From Rhizobium sp. 18065 (GTDB taxonomy: Bacteria > Pseudomonadota > Alphaproteobacteria > Rhizobiales > Rhizobiaceae), in NCBI RefSeq assembly GCF_902706095.1, contig NZ_CACSJP010000001.1, positions 682,001-746,000 of the forward strand: DNA of 64,000 bases. Direction: 5' to 3'. The position numbers and the translations under genes are program-made. This document shows positions 37,602 to 47,444 of this stretch, in pieces. The notes under the pieces were generated by a model. That model made no database searches and was not told the DNA's origin. It saw nothing but the letters and a program-made list of their open reading frames with translations. Each line of letters starts with the position of its first letter. Position 1 is the first letter of the stretch.

Positions 37602-38798
37602 ATGAGCCTTTACGGAACAATGCGAACCGGCGTGTCCGGGATGAATGCCCAGGCGAACCGCCTTGGCACCGTCGCCGACAACATCGCGAATTCCAGCACT
37701 GTCGGCTACAAGAAGTCGTCGACCCAGTTTTCATCGATGATTTTGCCAAGCACGGCTGGCCAGTACAATTCCGGTGGTGTCGAAACGGATGTCCGTTACT
37801 CGATCTCCAGCCAGGGTACGTTCAGCTACACCACATCCTCGACGGACCTTGCCATCAACGGCGACGGCTTCTTCATCGTCTCAGGTGAAGACGGCGTTGA
37901 ATACCTGACCCGCGCCGGCGCGTTCACACTGCAGGACGATGGCTCGCTGCAGAACTCCGCCGGCTACACGCTGATGGGTTACGAATACGATTCCGCCGCC
38001 GATCCGACGATTGTCGTCAATGGTTTCGACGGCCTGTCAGAAGTCAACCTGTCGGGTTCCGGCATCTCCGCAGTCGCTTCGGACACGGGTATCCTGGCCG
38101 TCAATCTGCCGAATACGGCTGTGGCAGGCGACACGAAAACCACCTCGCTCAAGGTTTTTGACAGTCAGGGCACAAGCCGCCTGGTCACCTTTACCTACAC
38201 AAAGTCGGCAACCGACAATGAGTGGGACGTCGTCGCCGTCGATCCCGATGGCAACAATATCCTGAGTGAGACACTTTCGTTTGATGTCGACGGCCAATTG
38301 ACATCAGGAAGCGATCTGACGCTAACCGGTTTCACCATGGGTGGCGCTGAAGTTCCTGACATCGCGCTGAGCATTGCTGGCACCACGCAGCTTGCTTCCG
38401 ACTTCTCCGTTCAGAACGGTAAGGTCAACGGCAACGCGGCCTCCAAGGTCAAGGGTTATGAAATCGACGATACAGGTGTGGTCTCGGTCGCTTATGAAAA
38501 TGGCGACCTGGTGCCGACCTACCGCGTGGCGCTGGCCAGTGTGCAGAGCCCCGACAACCTCAACCCGGTTGCCGGTAACCTTTACACCCAGTCCAACGAC
38601 TCCGGTGTGGTGGTCATGGGCTATGCCGGCTCGAGCGGCTTCGGCAGCATCATCTCCGGCGCACTCGAAGACTCCAACGTCGACGTGGCTGAAGAGCTCA
38701 CTGCGATGATCGAATCGCAGCGCAACTACACTGCAAACTCCAAGGTATTCCAGACCGGCTCCGAATTGATGGAAGTCCTGGTCAACCTGAAGAGATAG
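37602..38798 (+). CDS. flgE: Flagellar hook protein FlgE
   Basis: 398 residues from MSLYGTMRTGVSGMNAQANR. The frame is open from 37533, but that would run through the promoter motif. FlgE signatures: ADNIANSSTVGYKKSSTQFS, TDLAINGDGFFIVSG, and C-terminal ISGALEDSNVDVAEELTAMI with QRNYTANSKVFQTGSELME. Forms the curved hook. flgK follows 23 bases later. Confidence 0.95.
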   Translation: MSLYGTMRTGVSGMNAQANRLGTVADNIANSSTVGYKKSSTQFSSMILPSTAGQYNSGGVETDVRYSISSQGTFSYTTSSTDLAINGDGFFIVSGEDGVEYLTRAGAFTLQDDGSLQNSAGYTLMGYEYDSAADPTIVVNGFDGLSEVNLSGSGISAVASDTGILAVNLPNTAVAGDTKTTSLKVFDSQGTSRLVTFTYTKSATDNEWDVVAVDPDGNNILSETLSFDVDGQLTSGSDLTLTGFTMGGAEVPDIALSIAGTTQLASDFSVQNGKVNGNAASKVKGYEIDDTGVVSVAYENGDLVPTYRVALASVQSPDNLNPVAGNLYTQSNDSGVVVMGYAGSSGFGSIISGALEDSNVDVAEELTAMIESQRNYTANSKVFQTGSELMEVLVNLKR

Positions 38799-38821
38799 TC
38801 CGAAAAAGTTAGGGTAGCCTT

Positions 38822-40279
38822 ATGTCGCTTGCATCATCGCTTGGCACTGCTCAGGGAATTTTCCGGAACACGGGGCAACAGACCTCCGTGCTCACGACGA
38901 ACATCGCCAATGATGGAAACGAGAACTACGTAAGGCGCCAGGCTGTCGTCACCAACACCGTCTACGGTGCGACGATGGTCCAGAACGAACGTTCGCAGCA
39001 GATGGCTCTGCTGCGACAGTTCTCCAGCGCGACGTCGCAGCAGAGTTCGCAAGGCACACTGTTGGAAGGGTTGGAAACGATCTCCAGCGCGCTTGGCGGC
39101 AATGACTACGAACTGTCGACGTCGACCTATCTTGCCAATCTGCAGAGCAGCCTGCAGTCCTTCGCAGCGGCACCGGGTGAATATGCGCTCGCATCCACCG
39201 TTGTCACCGATGCGATCGATGTTGCCAATTCGCTGAACAATGCGACGGCTTCGACCCAGCAGCTGCGCGCCGACACCGACGCCCAGATTGCCGAACAGGT
39301 CGAGAGCCTGAACAAGCTGCTGGCCGAGTTCAAGACGGTCAACGACTCGGTCATTCGTCTGACGGCAACCGGTGGCGAGCCGAGCGATTATCTCGATCGC
39401 CGCGATACGCTGGTCAAGGAGATTTCCGGCATCGTCGGTGTCAGCATCAACATGCGCGAAAACAGCGACATGGTGCTCTACACTTCGGACGGCACCACGC
39501 TGTTCGAGACCGATCCGCGTGAAGTCACATTCGATCGCAAATATAATTACGATGCATCGGTTACCGGAAATTCGATCTATATCGACGGAACGCCGGTCCG
39601 TGCCGGCGTTGGCGGCAATACCGACGGGCAGGGCACCCTGAGCGCGCTGGTCCAGCTGCGCGATGTCATCGCACCGACGTTCCAGGTGCAGCTCGACGAA
39701 GTTGCACGTGGCCTGATCGAGGCTTTTGCCGAAACCGATCCCTCGGCCGGTCAGCCGGATGCTCCGGGCCTGTTTACCTGGTCGGGTGGCACCACACTGA
39801 CATCCGGCACGGTCGAGCCGGGTTTGGCCGCCAAGATTACGGTCAATGATGCTGTGCGATCGGATGCCGGCGGCGACCCGACACTGATCCGCGATGGCGG
39901 CATCAACGGAACGGATTATGTCCACAACACCGCCGGTGCCTCGGGCTACACCGACCTGATCAATACCTATGTCGACGCCATGTCCGCCGACCGTGATTTT
40001 TCGGCAGACGCCGATCTGACCACGACAACCAGTCTGTTGTCCTTCGCCAGCGACTCCATCGGTTGGCTTGAAGAGTATCGTTCGACTGCCACCTCGGCAG
40101 AGGAAAACAAGAGCGCGCTTTACGAGCGTACCTATCAGACATATTCGTCGAAAACGGCAGTCAGCCTCGACGAAGAACTTTCCATGCTGCTCGATGTTGA
40201 GCAGTCCTACAAGGCCGCAGCCAAGCTCGTCTCGACAATTGACGAGATGCTGGAAGCCGTGCTGCAGATGGCGGGATAA
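38822..40279 (+). CDS. flgK: Hook-filament junction protein FlgK
   Basis: 485 residues. N-terminal axial region (LGTAQGIFRNTGQQTSVLTT, NIANDGNENYVRRQAVV) and C-terminal helices (LDEELSMLLDVEQSYKAAAK, LVSTIDEMLEAVLQ) match HAP1. It sits on the hook beneath FlgL and the filament. flgL follows six bases later. Confidence 0.93.
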   Translation: MSLASSLGTAQGIFRNTGQQTSVLTTNIANDGNENYVRRQAVVTNTVYGATMVQNERSQQMALLRQFSSATSQQSSQGTLLEGLETISSALGGNDYELSTSTYLANLQSSLQSFAAAPGEYALASTVVTDAIDVANSLNNATASTQQLRADTDAQIAEQVESLNKLLAEFKTVNDSVIRLTATGGEPSDYLDRRDTLVKEISGIVGVSINMRENSDMVLYTSDGTTLFETDPREVTFDRKYNYDASVTGNSIYIDGTPVRAGVGGNTDGQGTLSALVQLRDVIAPTFQVQLDEVARGLIEAFAETDPSAGQPDAPGLFTWSGGTTLTSGTVEPGLAAKITVNDAVRSDAGGDPTLIRDGGINGTDYVHNTAGASGYTDLINTYVDAMSADRDFSADADLTTTTSLLSFASDSIGWLEEYRSTATSAEENKSALYERTYQTYSSKTAVSLDEELSMLLDVEQSYKAAAKLVSTIDEMLEAVLQMAG

Positions 40280-40285
40280 TCCAGG

Positions 40286-41350
40286 ATGTCGACCTCGAAC
40301 GTATCGAATATCTCCATACAGACGTCCATGCGGCTCACCATCCGGCAGGCCCAGACCGATCTGCTGCAGGCGCAGCAGGAGGTCAGCACGGGGTACTTTG
40401 CCGATATCGGCGCCGAACTGGGCAGCAAGACATCGACGGTGATCGATCTCAATCGCGAAAGCCTGCGGCTGTCTTCGATCCTCAGCAACAACAGCATCGC
40501 AACCCAGCGGCTGTCGGCCTCTCAGGAAGCCCTGAGCCAGATTGCCAAGGCTGCCGAGGAAATGAACCAGTCGTTGATCACGATCTCGGGTTCGACCAAT
40601 ACGGATACGATCGGCACGACGATCGGCACGGTCAAGAGCTCGCTCGACACCATGACCGACATGGCCAATTCGGCCATCAACGGCGAGTTCCTGTTTTCCG
40701 GCATCAACACGGATGTGCAGCCGCTCGCCGACTACGATGAAACATCGGCAGCCAAGGTCGCTTTCGACAATGCCTTTACCGGTTACTTCGGCTTTGCGCC
40801 GACCAGCACGGCTGATACGGCGACGATCGTTGCCGAAGGCGGTGCGCCGAGCATGGAAGACTTCATCGCCAACGTCCTGGAGCCGATGTATTCCGGCGCC
40901 GACTGGACGACCGACTGGTCGAGTGCTTCCGATGAGGTCATGACGAGCCGGATTACGCAGTCGGAAACGGTCAACACCTCTGCGTCTGCCAACGAAAACG
41001 GTTTCCGCTACTTCGCGCTGGCCGGGGTCATCACCCAGGAACTGATGAACATCGGCGCGCCGGCCGATGCCGTCACCGTGGCGATCAATTCGGCGATTGA
41101 CTACACCGGCAAGGCCATCAGCGGGATCAACAAAACCAGATCCGAGCTGGGTCTTTCGGAAAACCGGATCGAGAAGGCTGATTCCTCCTTGCAGATCCAG
41201 GTCGACATCATCGAGACAAGTCTGTCCAGCAAGATCGAAGTCGATGCCTACGAAGCGTCGACGAAGGTCAATAGTCTTCTGGCAATGGTTGAAGCGTCCT
41301 ACACGCTGACAGCCAAGATCCAGGCGCTGAGTCTCGTAAATTACCTTTGA
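40286..41350 (+). CDS. flgL: Hook-filament junction protein FlgL
   Basis: 354 residues with flagellin-like terminal helices (MRLTIRQAQTDLLQAQQEVS, TGYFADIGAELG; C-terminal KVNSLLAMVEASYTLTAKIQ). HAP3 family; links FlgK to the flagellin filament. Confidence 0.92.
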   Translation: MSTSNVSNISIQTSMRLTIRQAQTDLLQAQQEVSTGYFADIGAELGSKTSTVIDLNRESLRLSSILSNNSIATQRLSASQEALSQIAKAAEEMNQSLITISGSTNTDTIGTTIGTVKSSLDTMTDMANSAINGEFLFSGINTDVQPLADYDETSAAKVAFDNAFTGYFGFAPTSTADTATIVAEGGAPSMEDFIANVLEPMYSGADWTTDWSSASDEVMTSRITQSETVNTSASANENGFRYFALAGVITQELMNIGAPADAVTVAINSAIDYTGKAISGINKTRSELGLSENRIEKADSSLQIQVDIIETSLSSKIEVDAYEASTKVNSLLAMVEASYTLTAKIQALSLVNYL

Positions 41351-41387
41351 TGATCAAAGGGACTGAGTAAAACTGAAGGGCAAATGA

Positions 41388-41735
41388 ATGTACCAGTTTT
41401 CATACGCCGAAATCATGGAAGATGGGGTGGCCGACGCGAAGGATCGCGAGCGTCAGGCCCTGGATCGGACGATTGATTTGCTGCGGGCGGCTGCACTGAA
41501 GGCCAGCTATTCGCGCGAGGCGATTGAAGCGCTTTACTACACACGACGGGTCTGGGTCCGCTTCATTGAGGACCTGCAACATCCCGAAAATCAGCTGGCT
41601 GTCGAAGTTCGCGCCAATCTGATTTCCATCGCGATTTGGATTTTGAAGGAATGCGACCGGATCAGGAAGCGCCAGTCAGACAATTTCCAGGGCATCATAG
41701 ACGTGACAACCATCATTAGGGATGGACTTAAATGA
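41388..41735 (+). CDS. flaF: Flagellin synthesis regulator FlaF
   Basis: 115 residues ([40 protein letters not shown]). FlaF proteins of alphaproteobacteria promote flagellin production or secretion and oppose FlbT. It overlaps flbT by four bases, the usual pair. Confidence 0.92.
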   Translation: MYQFSYAEIMEDGVADAKDRERQALDRTIDLLRAAALKASYSREAIEALYYTRRVWVRFIEDLQHPENQLAVEVRANLISIAIWILKECDRIRKRQSDNFQGIIDVTTIIRDGLK

Positions 41736-42181
41736 AGAGCACTTTGCGCATCTCGCTCAAGTCGGGCGAACGGATCTTTATCAACGGAGCGGTTCTTCGC
41801 GTCGACCGCAAGGTTGCTCTGGAGTTCCTCAATGACGTGACTTTCCTGCTGGAAAATCACGTTCTGCAGCCCGACCAGGCCACCACGCCTCTGCGTCAGC
41901 TCTACTTCATTGCGCAGATGATGCTGATCAATCCGGAAGGCCGCGAACAGTCCATGGCGATGTTCCGCAAGTCGATCATCATGCTGTTGAACTGCTTCCA
42001 GAACGAGGAAATTCTGGCCGAACTGAAGCGTGTCGATGCGATGGTTTCGTCCGGGCGAGCCTTTGACGCGCTTAAGGCAATACGCTCGCTTTATACGGTC
42101 GAGGACCGGATTTTGAGCAGCGAAGAGATGAGCCCGGCAACGATCGAGCAGATTCGCAAGGAGATCGCACCATGGCGGTAG
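41732..42181 (+). CDS. flbT: Flagellin translation regulator FlbT
   Basis: 149 residues with FlbT features ([59 protein letters not shown]). In Caulobacter FlbT acts on the 5' leader of flagellin mRNA and limits its translation. The conserved leaders of the four flagellin genes here are candidate targets. It overlaps flgD by ten bases. Confidence 0.93.
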   Translation: MKSTLRISLKSGERIFINGAVLRVDRKVALEFLNDVTFLLENHVLQPDQATTPLRQLYFIAQMMLINPEGREQSMAMFRKSIIMLLNCFQNEEILAELKRVDAMVSSGRAFDALKAIRSLYTVEDRILSSEEMSPATIEQIRKEIAPWR

Positions 42182-42639
42182 ATGCAGTCAGCAGCACGAC
42201 AAGTGCCACGACGACAACGACGACGACTGATACCTCTGCCTCCAGCGCTTCGGCGTCTGCCTCGCTGGACTACGAGAGTTTCCTGAAGCTCCTGATCGCG
42301 CAAATGCAAAACCAGGATCCGACCGATCCGATGGATGCCAGCGAGCAGATCTCGCAGCTGGCCACCTTCTCGCAGGTCGAGCAGACGATCCAGACCAACT
42401 CGAACCTCGAGACACTGATCACCGGCAACGCCCTGACCAACGCCTCGAACTATATCGGCAAGACCATCACAAGCGCTGACGAGAAGACCACCGGCGTCAT
42501 CGAATCGGTTCGCGTCTATTCCGACACCATGGTTGCCACGACCACGGACGGTGACGAGATACCGATCACTGTCGGCGTTCGTGTCGGAGAGCCGCCTGCC
42601 GCGGATACGGATACGGATACCGAGACGAGCGACACCTAA
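42172..42639 (+). CDS. flgD: Hook-cap scaffold protein FlgD (short form)
   Basis: 155 residues. The FlgD N-terminal domain is clear ([40 protein letters not shown]). The C-terminus is short and ends in a [11 protein letters not shown] tail encoded by a GGATAC tandem repeat, so the FlnD/Ig-like domains of enteric FlgD are absent. Required for hook assembly. Confidence 0.92.
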   Translation: MAVDAVSSTTSATTTTTTTDTSASSASASASLDYESFLKLLIAQMQNQDPTDPMDASEQISQLATFSQVEQTIQTNSNLETLITGNALTNASNYIGKTITSADEKTTGVIESVRVYSDTMVATTTDGDEIPITVGVRVGEPPAADTDTDTETSDT

Positions 42640-42649
42640 ACTGCTAAGC

Positions 42650-42689
42650 CTTCCGGAGTGGAGGGAATGATTCGCCGCTCCGGAAGGAC
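42650..42689 (+). promoter_or_regulatory. Hairpin overlapping the fliQ ribosome-binding site
   Basis: CTTCCGGAGTGG (42650-42661) pairs with CCGCTCCGGAAG (42675-42686): a 12-bp stem with one U-G pair and a 13-base loop. The 3' arm contributes to GGAAGGA (42683-42689), the likely fliQ ribosome site eight bases before its ATG. It could hide that site or act as a weak terminator after flgD. Confidence 0.55.
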
Positions 42690-42697
42690 ACCGTCTC

Positions 42698-42964
42698 ATG
42701 AATGAGGCTGACGCACTCGACATTATGCAGGCTGCCATCTGGACAATCCTGATGGCATCCGGACCCGCGGTTGCTGCCGGCATGATTGTCGGTGTGGTGA
42801 TCGCGCTGATCCAGGCGCTGACCCAGGTCCAGGAAATGACCCTGACTTTCGTCCCGAAGATCCTGGCAATCCTGATTACCATCGGCATCACCGCCCCCTT
42901 CGCCGGCGCGCAGATTTCCCTTTTTGCCAACATGGTTTTTTCCCGCGTGCAATCGGGTTTCTGA
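42698..42964 (+). CDS. fliQ: Flagellar export gate protein FliQ
   Basis: 88 residues with two membrane segments (VAAGMIVGVVIALIQALTQV, QEMTLTFVPKILAILITIG), the standard FliQ layout. Export channel partner of FliP and FliR. Confidence 0.93.
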   Translation: MNEADALDIMQAAIWTILMASGPAVAAGMIVGVVIALIQALTQVQEMTLTFVPKILAILITIGITAPFAGAQISLFANMVFSRVQSGF

Positions 42965-43000
42965 TCGGATCGCCTAAGCGTCCGGACGCTTCCTGACACC

Positions 43001-43028
43001 CTCGCGCAAGCTTCGCCTTCTATATCTG
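43001..43028 (+). promoter_or_regulatory. Two-block flagellar promoter motif before flhA
   Basis: CTCGCGCAAG (43001-43010), nine bases, CTATATCTG from 43020, 62 bases before the flhA end of the leader. Shares CTCGCGCAAG exactly with the FliH-like/motB copy. Confidence 0.6.
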
Positions 43029-43089
43029 TTCCCGATACTGCCCGAAGCCCTGGCTTCAGGATGACTTCTCATGAAGAGATGGAACGGAA

Positions 43090-45177
43090 ATGGCGCAACC
43101 TCCTGCAATCGTAATTCCGAAGGTCAGTCCGAGCGGACGCGATATTGGCTTTGCTCTCGGTATCACCCTGATCCTCGGCATTCTGTTCCTGCCGATCCCG
43201 CCGTTCCTGATCGACATGGGACTGGCCTTCTCGATTGCCTTCTCCGTGCTGATCCTGATGGTCTCCCTGTGGATCCAGCGGCCGCTCGATTTCTCGTCCT
43301 TCCCGACCATCCTTCTGATCGCAACCATGATCCGTCTGTCGCTCAACATCGCGACGACGCGTGTGATCCTGTCCCACGGTCACGAAGGTCATGACGCTGC
43401 CGGCGGCGTGATCGCCGGTTTCTCCACCCTGGTCATGGGCGGCGACTTCGTTATCGGTCTGATCGTCTTCATGATCCTGATCACGGTCAACTTCATCGTC
43501 ATCACCAAGGGTGCCACGCGTATCGCCGAAGTCGGCGCCCGCTTCACCCTCGATGCCATCCCCGGCAAGCAGATGTCGATCGATGCCGACCTGTCAGCCG
43601 GCATCATCGACGAAAAGGAAGCGCAGTTCCGCCGCAAGGAACTGGAGCAGGAAAGCTCGTTCTTCGGTGCGATGGACGGTGCCTCGAAATTCGTTCGTGG
43701 CGACGCCATCGCCGGCCTGATCATCACCGGCATCAACGTCTTCGGCGGTATCATCATCGGCTATTTCCGCCATGGCATGGAAATCGGCGAAGCCGCCGAC
43801 GTCTTCGTCAAGCTGTCTGTCGGCGACGGTATCGTCTCGCAGGTTCCGGCCCTTATCGTTTCGCTGGCAGCCGGCCTGCTCGTCTCGCGCGGCGGCACAC
43901 CTGGCTCGACAGACCAGGCCGTCATCAACCAGCTGAGCGGCTATCCGCGCGCGCTGTCGGTTGCCGCCTCGCTGATGTGCGCCCTGGCGCTGGTTCCGGG
44001 CCTGCCCTTTATACCGTTCATGGCGCTTGGCGGCATGATGGCTTTCGGCGCCTGGTTCATCCCGCGTCAGGTCGAAGCCGAAAACAAGGTCAAGCGCGAC
44101 CAGGAAGAAAAGAAGGTCATCCAGAACAAGGAAGCCGAGAAGGACTCGGTCAAGTCGGTCCTGAAGACCGCCGAGATCGAGCTCGCGCTTGGCAAGCTGG
44201 TCTCGACCCGCCTGCTCGGCGCCCATCAGGAACTGGCGTTCCGCGTCGGCAAGATGCGCAAGAAGTTCGCCAGCCAGTACGGTTTCGTCGTGCCGGAAAT
44301 CAAGGTCACCGATGATATCGCCATTCAGGACAAGTCCTACCAGATCCGCATCCATGGTACGACGATCGCATCGAATGCGCTGCGTGTCGGCGAAGTGCTC
44401 GTGGTTACGGGCTCCGGCCGCAAGCCGAAGGTCCCCGGCGACGAGATCCGCGAACCCGCTTTTGGCATGCCGGCCGTCTCCGTCCTGGAAACCTTTACCG
44501 AGGAACTGAAGCGCGAAGGCTTCCACCCGATCGACAACGTCTCGGTCGTGCTCACCCATGTCAGCGAAGTCATCCGCAACAACTTGCCGCAGCTTCTCTC
44601 CTACAAGGACGTCAAGATCCTCATCGATCGCCTCGATCCGGAATACAAGAAACTGGCCGACGAAATCTGCTCGTCGCACATGTCCTATTCCGGTCTGCAG
44701 GCGGTCTTGAAGCTTCTGCTGGCTGAACGCGTCTCGATCCGCAACCTGCATTTGATTCTCGAAGCCGTGGCAGAACTTGCGCCGCATGTGCGCAAGACCG
44801 AACAGATCGTCGAGCATGTACGGGTGCGCATGGCCCAGCAGCTCTGCGGCGACCTGACCGACAACGGTGTCCTGCGCGTTCTGCGCCTCGGCTCGAAGTG
44901 GGACCTCGTTTTCCACCAGGCGCTGAAGCGCGATGCCAAGGGCGAAGTCGTGGAGTTCGACATCGATCCACGCAGCCTCGAAGAGTTCAGCGAGCAGGCG
45001 AGCCAGGTTATCCGCGACTTTATGGACCGCGGGCTTCCTTTCGTGCTTGTCACGTCGCCGGAAACACGGTCCTATGTCCGCATGATTATCGAACGCTTGT
45101 TCTCCACGCTGCCGGTTTTGTCTCACGTCGAACTGGCCAAGGGCATCGAAATTAAGATCCTGGGCTCCATTTCATGA
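43090..45177 (+). CDS. flhA: Flagellar export gate protein FlhA
   Basis: 695 residues: about eight membrane segments in the first half, including the FHIPEP-family segment ([20 protein letters not shown]), then a large cytoplasmic domain ([20 protein letters not shown] near the end). It forms the nonameric ring that docks export substrates. Overlaps fliR by four bases. Confidence 0.96.
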   Translation: MAQPPAIVIPKVSPSGRDIGFALGITLILGILFLPIPPFLIDMGLAFSIAFSVLILMVSLWIQRPLDFSSFPTILLIATMIRLSLNIATTRVILSHGHEGHDAAGGVIAGFSTLVMGGDFVIGLIVFMILITVNFIVITKGATRIAEVGARFTLDAIPGKQMSIDADLSAGIIDEKEAQFRRKELEQESSFFGAMDGASKFVRGDAIAGLIITGINVFGGIIIGYFRHGMEIGEAADVFVKLSVGDGIVSQVPALIVSLAAGLLVSRGGTPGSTDQAVINQLSGYPRALSVAASLMCALALVPGLPFIPFMALGGMMAFGAWFIPRQVEAENKVKRDQEEKKVIQNKEAEKDSVKSVLKTAEIELALGKLVSTRLLGAHQELAFRVGKMRKKFASQYGFVVPEIKVTDDIAIQDKSYQIRIHGTTIASNALRVGEVLVVTGSGRKPKVPGDEIREPAFGMPAVSVLETFTEELKREGFHPIDNVSVVLTHVSEVIRNNLPQLLSYKDVKILIDRLDPEYKKLADEICSSHMSYSGLQAVLKLLLAERVSIRNLHLILEAVAELAPHVRKTEQIVEHVRVRMAQQLCGDLTDNGVLRVLRLGSKWDLVFHQALKRDAKGEVVEFDIDPRSLEEFSEQASQVIRDFMDRGLPFVLVTSPETRSYVRMIIERLFSTLPVLSHVELAKGIEIKILGSIS

Positions 45178-45923
45178 TAACAGACCCGGAAGGGACCGTT
45201 CTGGCGTTGTTTGCGGTTTTCTGCCGCATTGGCGCCTGCATGATGACCTTGCCGGGTTTTTCCTCCGCGCGCATTTCGATGACGATCCGGGTGTTGCTAT
45301 CCGTCTCGATGTCTCTGGCGCTGCTGCCGATCCTGTTCGATACGGTCTATCCGCGCGTCGCGGGTGGCGGCTACACCTACATCCAGCTGATTGTCGCCGA
45401 AGTGCTGATCGGCGCGATGTATGGCCTGGTTCCCAGGCTTTACGTGCTTGGTCTGCAATTTGCCGGATCTGCCACGTCCATGGCCATCGGCTTCAATTCG
45501 CCGGGTGCTGCCGATGTCATCGAAGACACCAGCGAAAACCAGCTGACCAACCTGATCAGCTTTGGCGGCTTGCTGCTGCTTTTCATGCTGGATTTCCACC
45601 ATGTGGTCTTCCGCGCTCTGGTGGAATCCTATTCGGTCATGCCATTGGGTGGCTTTCCCGATACCCAGAAGATGCTGATCACGCTGAGCGACACGCTGTC
45701 CAAGACCTTCATGCTGATGTTGAGGCTGGCAAGCCCGTTCATCATCTTCGGTCTGATGTTCAACGTCGGCGTCGGCCTGGTCAACAAGCTCGCGCCGCAG
45801 ATCCCGATCTTCTATATTTCCACGCCTTATCTGCTGATTGGCGGACTGCTGCTGGTCTATTTCTCCATCGCGGCGATGGTCATGCAGTTTGCCCAGTCTT
45901 TCCCGATGATTTTCGACTTCTAG
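45174..45923 (+). CDS. fliR: Flagellar export gate protein FliR
   Basis: 249 residues with six predicted membrane segments ([60 protein letters not shown]). Completes the FliPQR channel. Its stop lies at the edge of an intergenic repeat element. Confidence 0.94.
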   Translation: MITDPEGTVLALFAVFCRIGACMMTLPGFSSARISMTIRVLLSVSMSLALLPILFDTVYPRVAGGGYTYIQLIVAEVLIGAMYGLVPRLYVLGLQFAGSATSMAIGFNSPGAADVIEDTSENQLTNLISFGGLLLLFMLDFHHVVFRALVESYSVMPLGGFPDTQKMLITLSDTLSKTFMLMLRLASPFIIFGLMFNVGVGLVNKLAPQIPIFYISTPYLLIGGLLLVYFSIAAMVMQFAQSFPMIFDF

Positions 45924-46025
45924 TGCAATTCCAGCAAAAATGGGAACCAGTTTTGCGCAAGGAATTGAGTAAAAACAAAGAGATAGAGCATTAGAGGCGA
46001 CTCCGTTTTCGCAGAAAATGCTCTA
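45924..46025. repeat. Palindromic intergenic repeat of Rhizobiaceae type
   Basis: Two nested inverted repeats: CAATTCC (45926-45932) with GGAATTG (45961-45967), and TAGAGCATT (45984-45992) with AATGCTCTA (46017-46025), joined by a GTAAAAACAAAGAGATAGAG segment. This layout matches a dispersed intergenic repeat common in Rhizobium/Agrobacterium genomes (recalled, not searched). It separates fliR from the following small genes. Confidence 0.7.
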
Positions 46026-46047
46026 GGTCGCGCCAGAGGACCACCAA

Positions 46048-46458
46048 ATGGGACCGAAAAAGCAGTCCGAAAAACTGAAACGCCTGGTCGCCGTGCAGCG
46101 TCACATGGAACGCATGGCGGAGAGCGATCTCAGCACGACCGCGAAACGCATCGAGGAAAACACGGTCTCCATGGATTCGGTGATGGATGCCATCGGTTCG
46201 CTGGAACCGGTGCACCGGCTGTTTGCGCAAAATTATGCGGATCGCTTCGATCGCCTGTCGAACTCGGACAAACAGCTCCGCGGCCTTCAGCAGGTTCAGG
46301 AGATGAAGGTCATGCGCGAACGCGCCAAGGGTGATCGCCTGGAAGAGAACATGAGGGAGGCCCGCGACCACGAGGATCGCGAAGCCGATGACAATTCCAT
46401 CTATGATCTGATCGATCTGCAGTTCGCCACACCAGCCTCCAGCAAGCTTCACGAGTGA
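46048..46458 (+). CDS. Candidate FliJ-like coiled-coil protein
   Basis: 136 residues, highly charged and helical with no membrane segment (KQSEKLKRLVAVQRHMERMA; LQQVQEMKVMRERAKGDRLE). Size, coiled-coil nature and position after fliR fit an export chaperone of the FliJ type, and no other FliJ is seen. Sequence similarity to enteric FliJ is too weak to assert by eye, so no symbol is given. Confidence 0.6.
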   Translation: MGPKKQSEKLKRLVAVQRHMERMAESDLSTTAKRIEENTVSMDSVMDAIGSLEPVHRLFAQNYADRFDRLSNSDKQLRGLQQVQEMKVMRERAKGDRLEENMREARDHEDREADDNSIYDLIDLQFATPASSKLHE

Positions 46459-46491
46459 TAGTCGCCCCGAACACATATCGAGGATGTCATC

Positions 46492-47049
46492 GTGGCCATT
46501 TCCCCTCCGAGCGATCTCGTGCTGGACGTTGTCCGCGCGGCTGATCCGTCGCAAGTTGCTGCAGCGCAGGAAAAGCTCAAGACGAACCGGGCGAACTTCC
46601 TGGCAACCAGCCTTGCCGAAAAGGGTGCAGGCTTTGGCAACGCTGTTGAGATCCTGAACAAGGCCAGCACTGCCGACGCGCGTGCAACCGCCGCAGACAA
46701 GGCCGAAAGCAGCGAGCCGCCGAAGATCTACCGCGACTTTGAAGCGGTTTATCTGACCAATTTCGTCCAGTCGATGCTGCCGGATGACAGCGAAGAAGTC
46801 TATGGCAAGGGCAATGCCGGCGAGATGTGGAAGAGCATGATGGCCGAACAGATGGGTTCGGTGATCGCGGATTCCGGTGGCATCGGCATCGCCCAGCAGA
46901 TGTATGACGAAGCACTTGCCCGTACCCGCGGCCAGGACACTGCCAATGCCAAGACGGACGAAGCTGATCGAAGCCGGGCTTTGAGCTGGGTGACCGATCT
47001 TGAACGGCGCACGCTCGGCGCCTCTGCCGAAACCAAGTCCGCACAGTAA
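46492..47049 (+). CDS. flgJ: FlgJ-type rod-binding protein, no muramidase domain
   Basis: 185 residues starting with GTG (AISPPSDLVLDVV) behind GAGGA. The rod-binding domain is clear at residues 75-140 (FEAVYLTNFVQSML, YGKGNAGEMWKSMMAEQMGS, VIADSGGIGIAQQ). The peptidoglycan hydrolase domain of enteric FlgJ is absent; the transglycosylase at 35933 may replace it. It caps rod assembly. Confidence 0.85.
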   Translation: MAISPPSDLVLDVVRAADPSQVAAAQEKLKTNRANFLATSLAEKGAGFGNAVEILNKASTADARATAADKAESSEPPKIYRDFEAVYLTNFVQSMLPDDSEEVYGKGNAGEMWKSMMAEQMGSVIADSGGIGIAQQMYDEALARTRGQDTANAKTDEADRSRALSWVTDLERRTLGASAETKSAQ

Positions 47050-47072
47050 TTAGAATGCTTTTTTGAGGTGAC

Positions 47073-47444
47073 ATGATGGAAGTTGTTTCGAGCGAATACC
47101 GTGTGAAGACGGTTCTTGGTCGTCTGGAACGCATTATCGACAATGAAAACGAGCGGATCGGCAAGGATCGCGAATTCGATTTCAAGGTGTCGAATGCCCA
47201 CAAGAGCCGTTGCCTCTATGAACTGACCATGCTGTTCAGAGAGACGGATCCGCGCGAAATCGCCGTCAACTATGTCGAGCAGATGCATTCGCTGAAGAAG
47301 AAGCTTGCGCTCAATGTGCGCCGCGTCGAAGCGCATATGAACGCTGTGCGCGCCGTTGCCGATCTCCTGAAGAATGCCGTACGCGACGCTGATGGCGACG
47401 GTACTTATTCCCAGGAACAGTTCCTTCTGCATAGCGAGTTCTGA
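47073..47444 (+). CDS. Candidate FlgN-like chaperone
   Basis: 123 residues, helical (TVLGRLERIIDNENERIGKD; SRCLYELTMLFRETDPREIA; NVRRVEAHMNAVRAVADLLK) ending in DGTYSQEQFLLHSEF. Length and helix layout fit a FlgN-type chaperone for FlgK/FlgL. The assignment is inferred from size and context. Its stop overlaps the next start by one base. Confidence 0.6.
   Translation: MMEVVSSEYRVKTVLGRLERIIDNENERIGKDREFDFKVSNAHKSRCLYELTMLFRETDPREIAVNYVEQMHSLKKKLALNVRRVEAHMNAVRAVADLLKNAVRDADGDGTYSQEQFLLHSEF

Noticed and set aside
42600-42621. GGATAC tandem repeat at the end of flgD as a phase-variation switch
   Set aside because: The unit is six bases, so copy changes keep the frame; it only lengthens an Asp-Thr tail.
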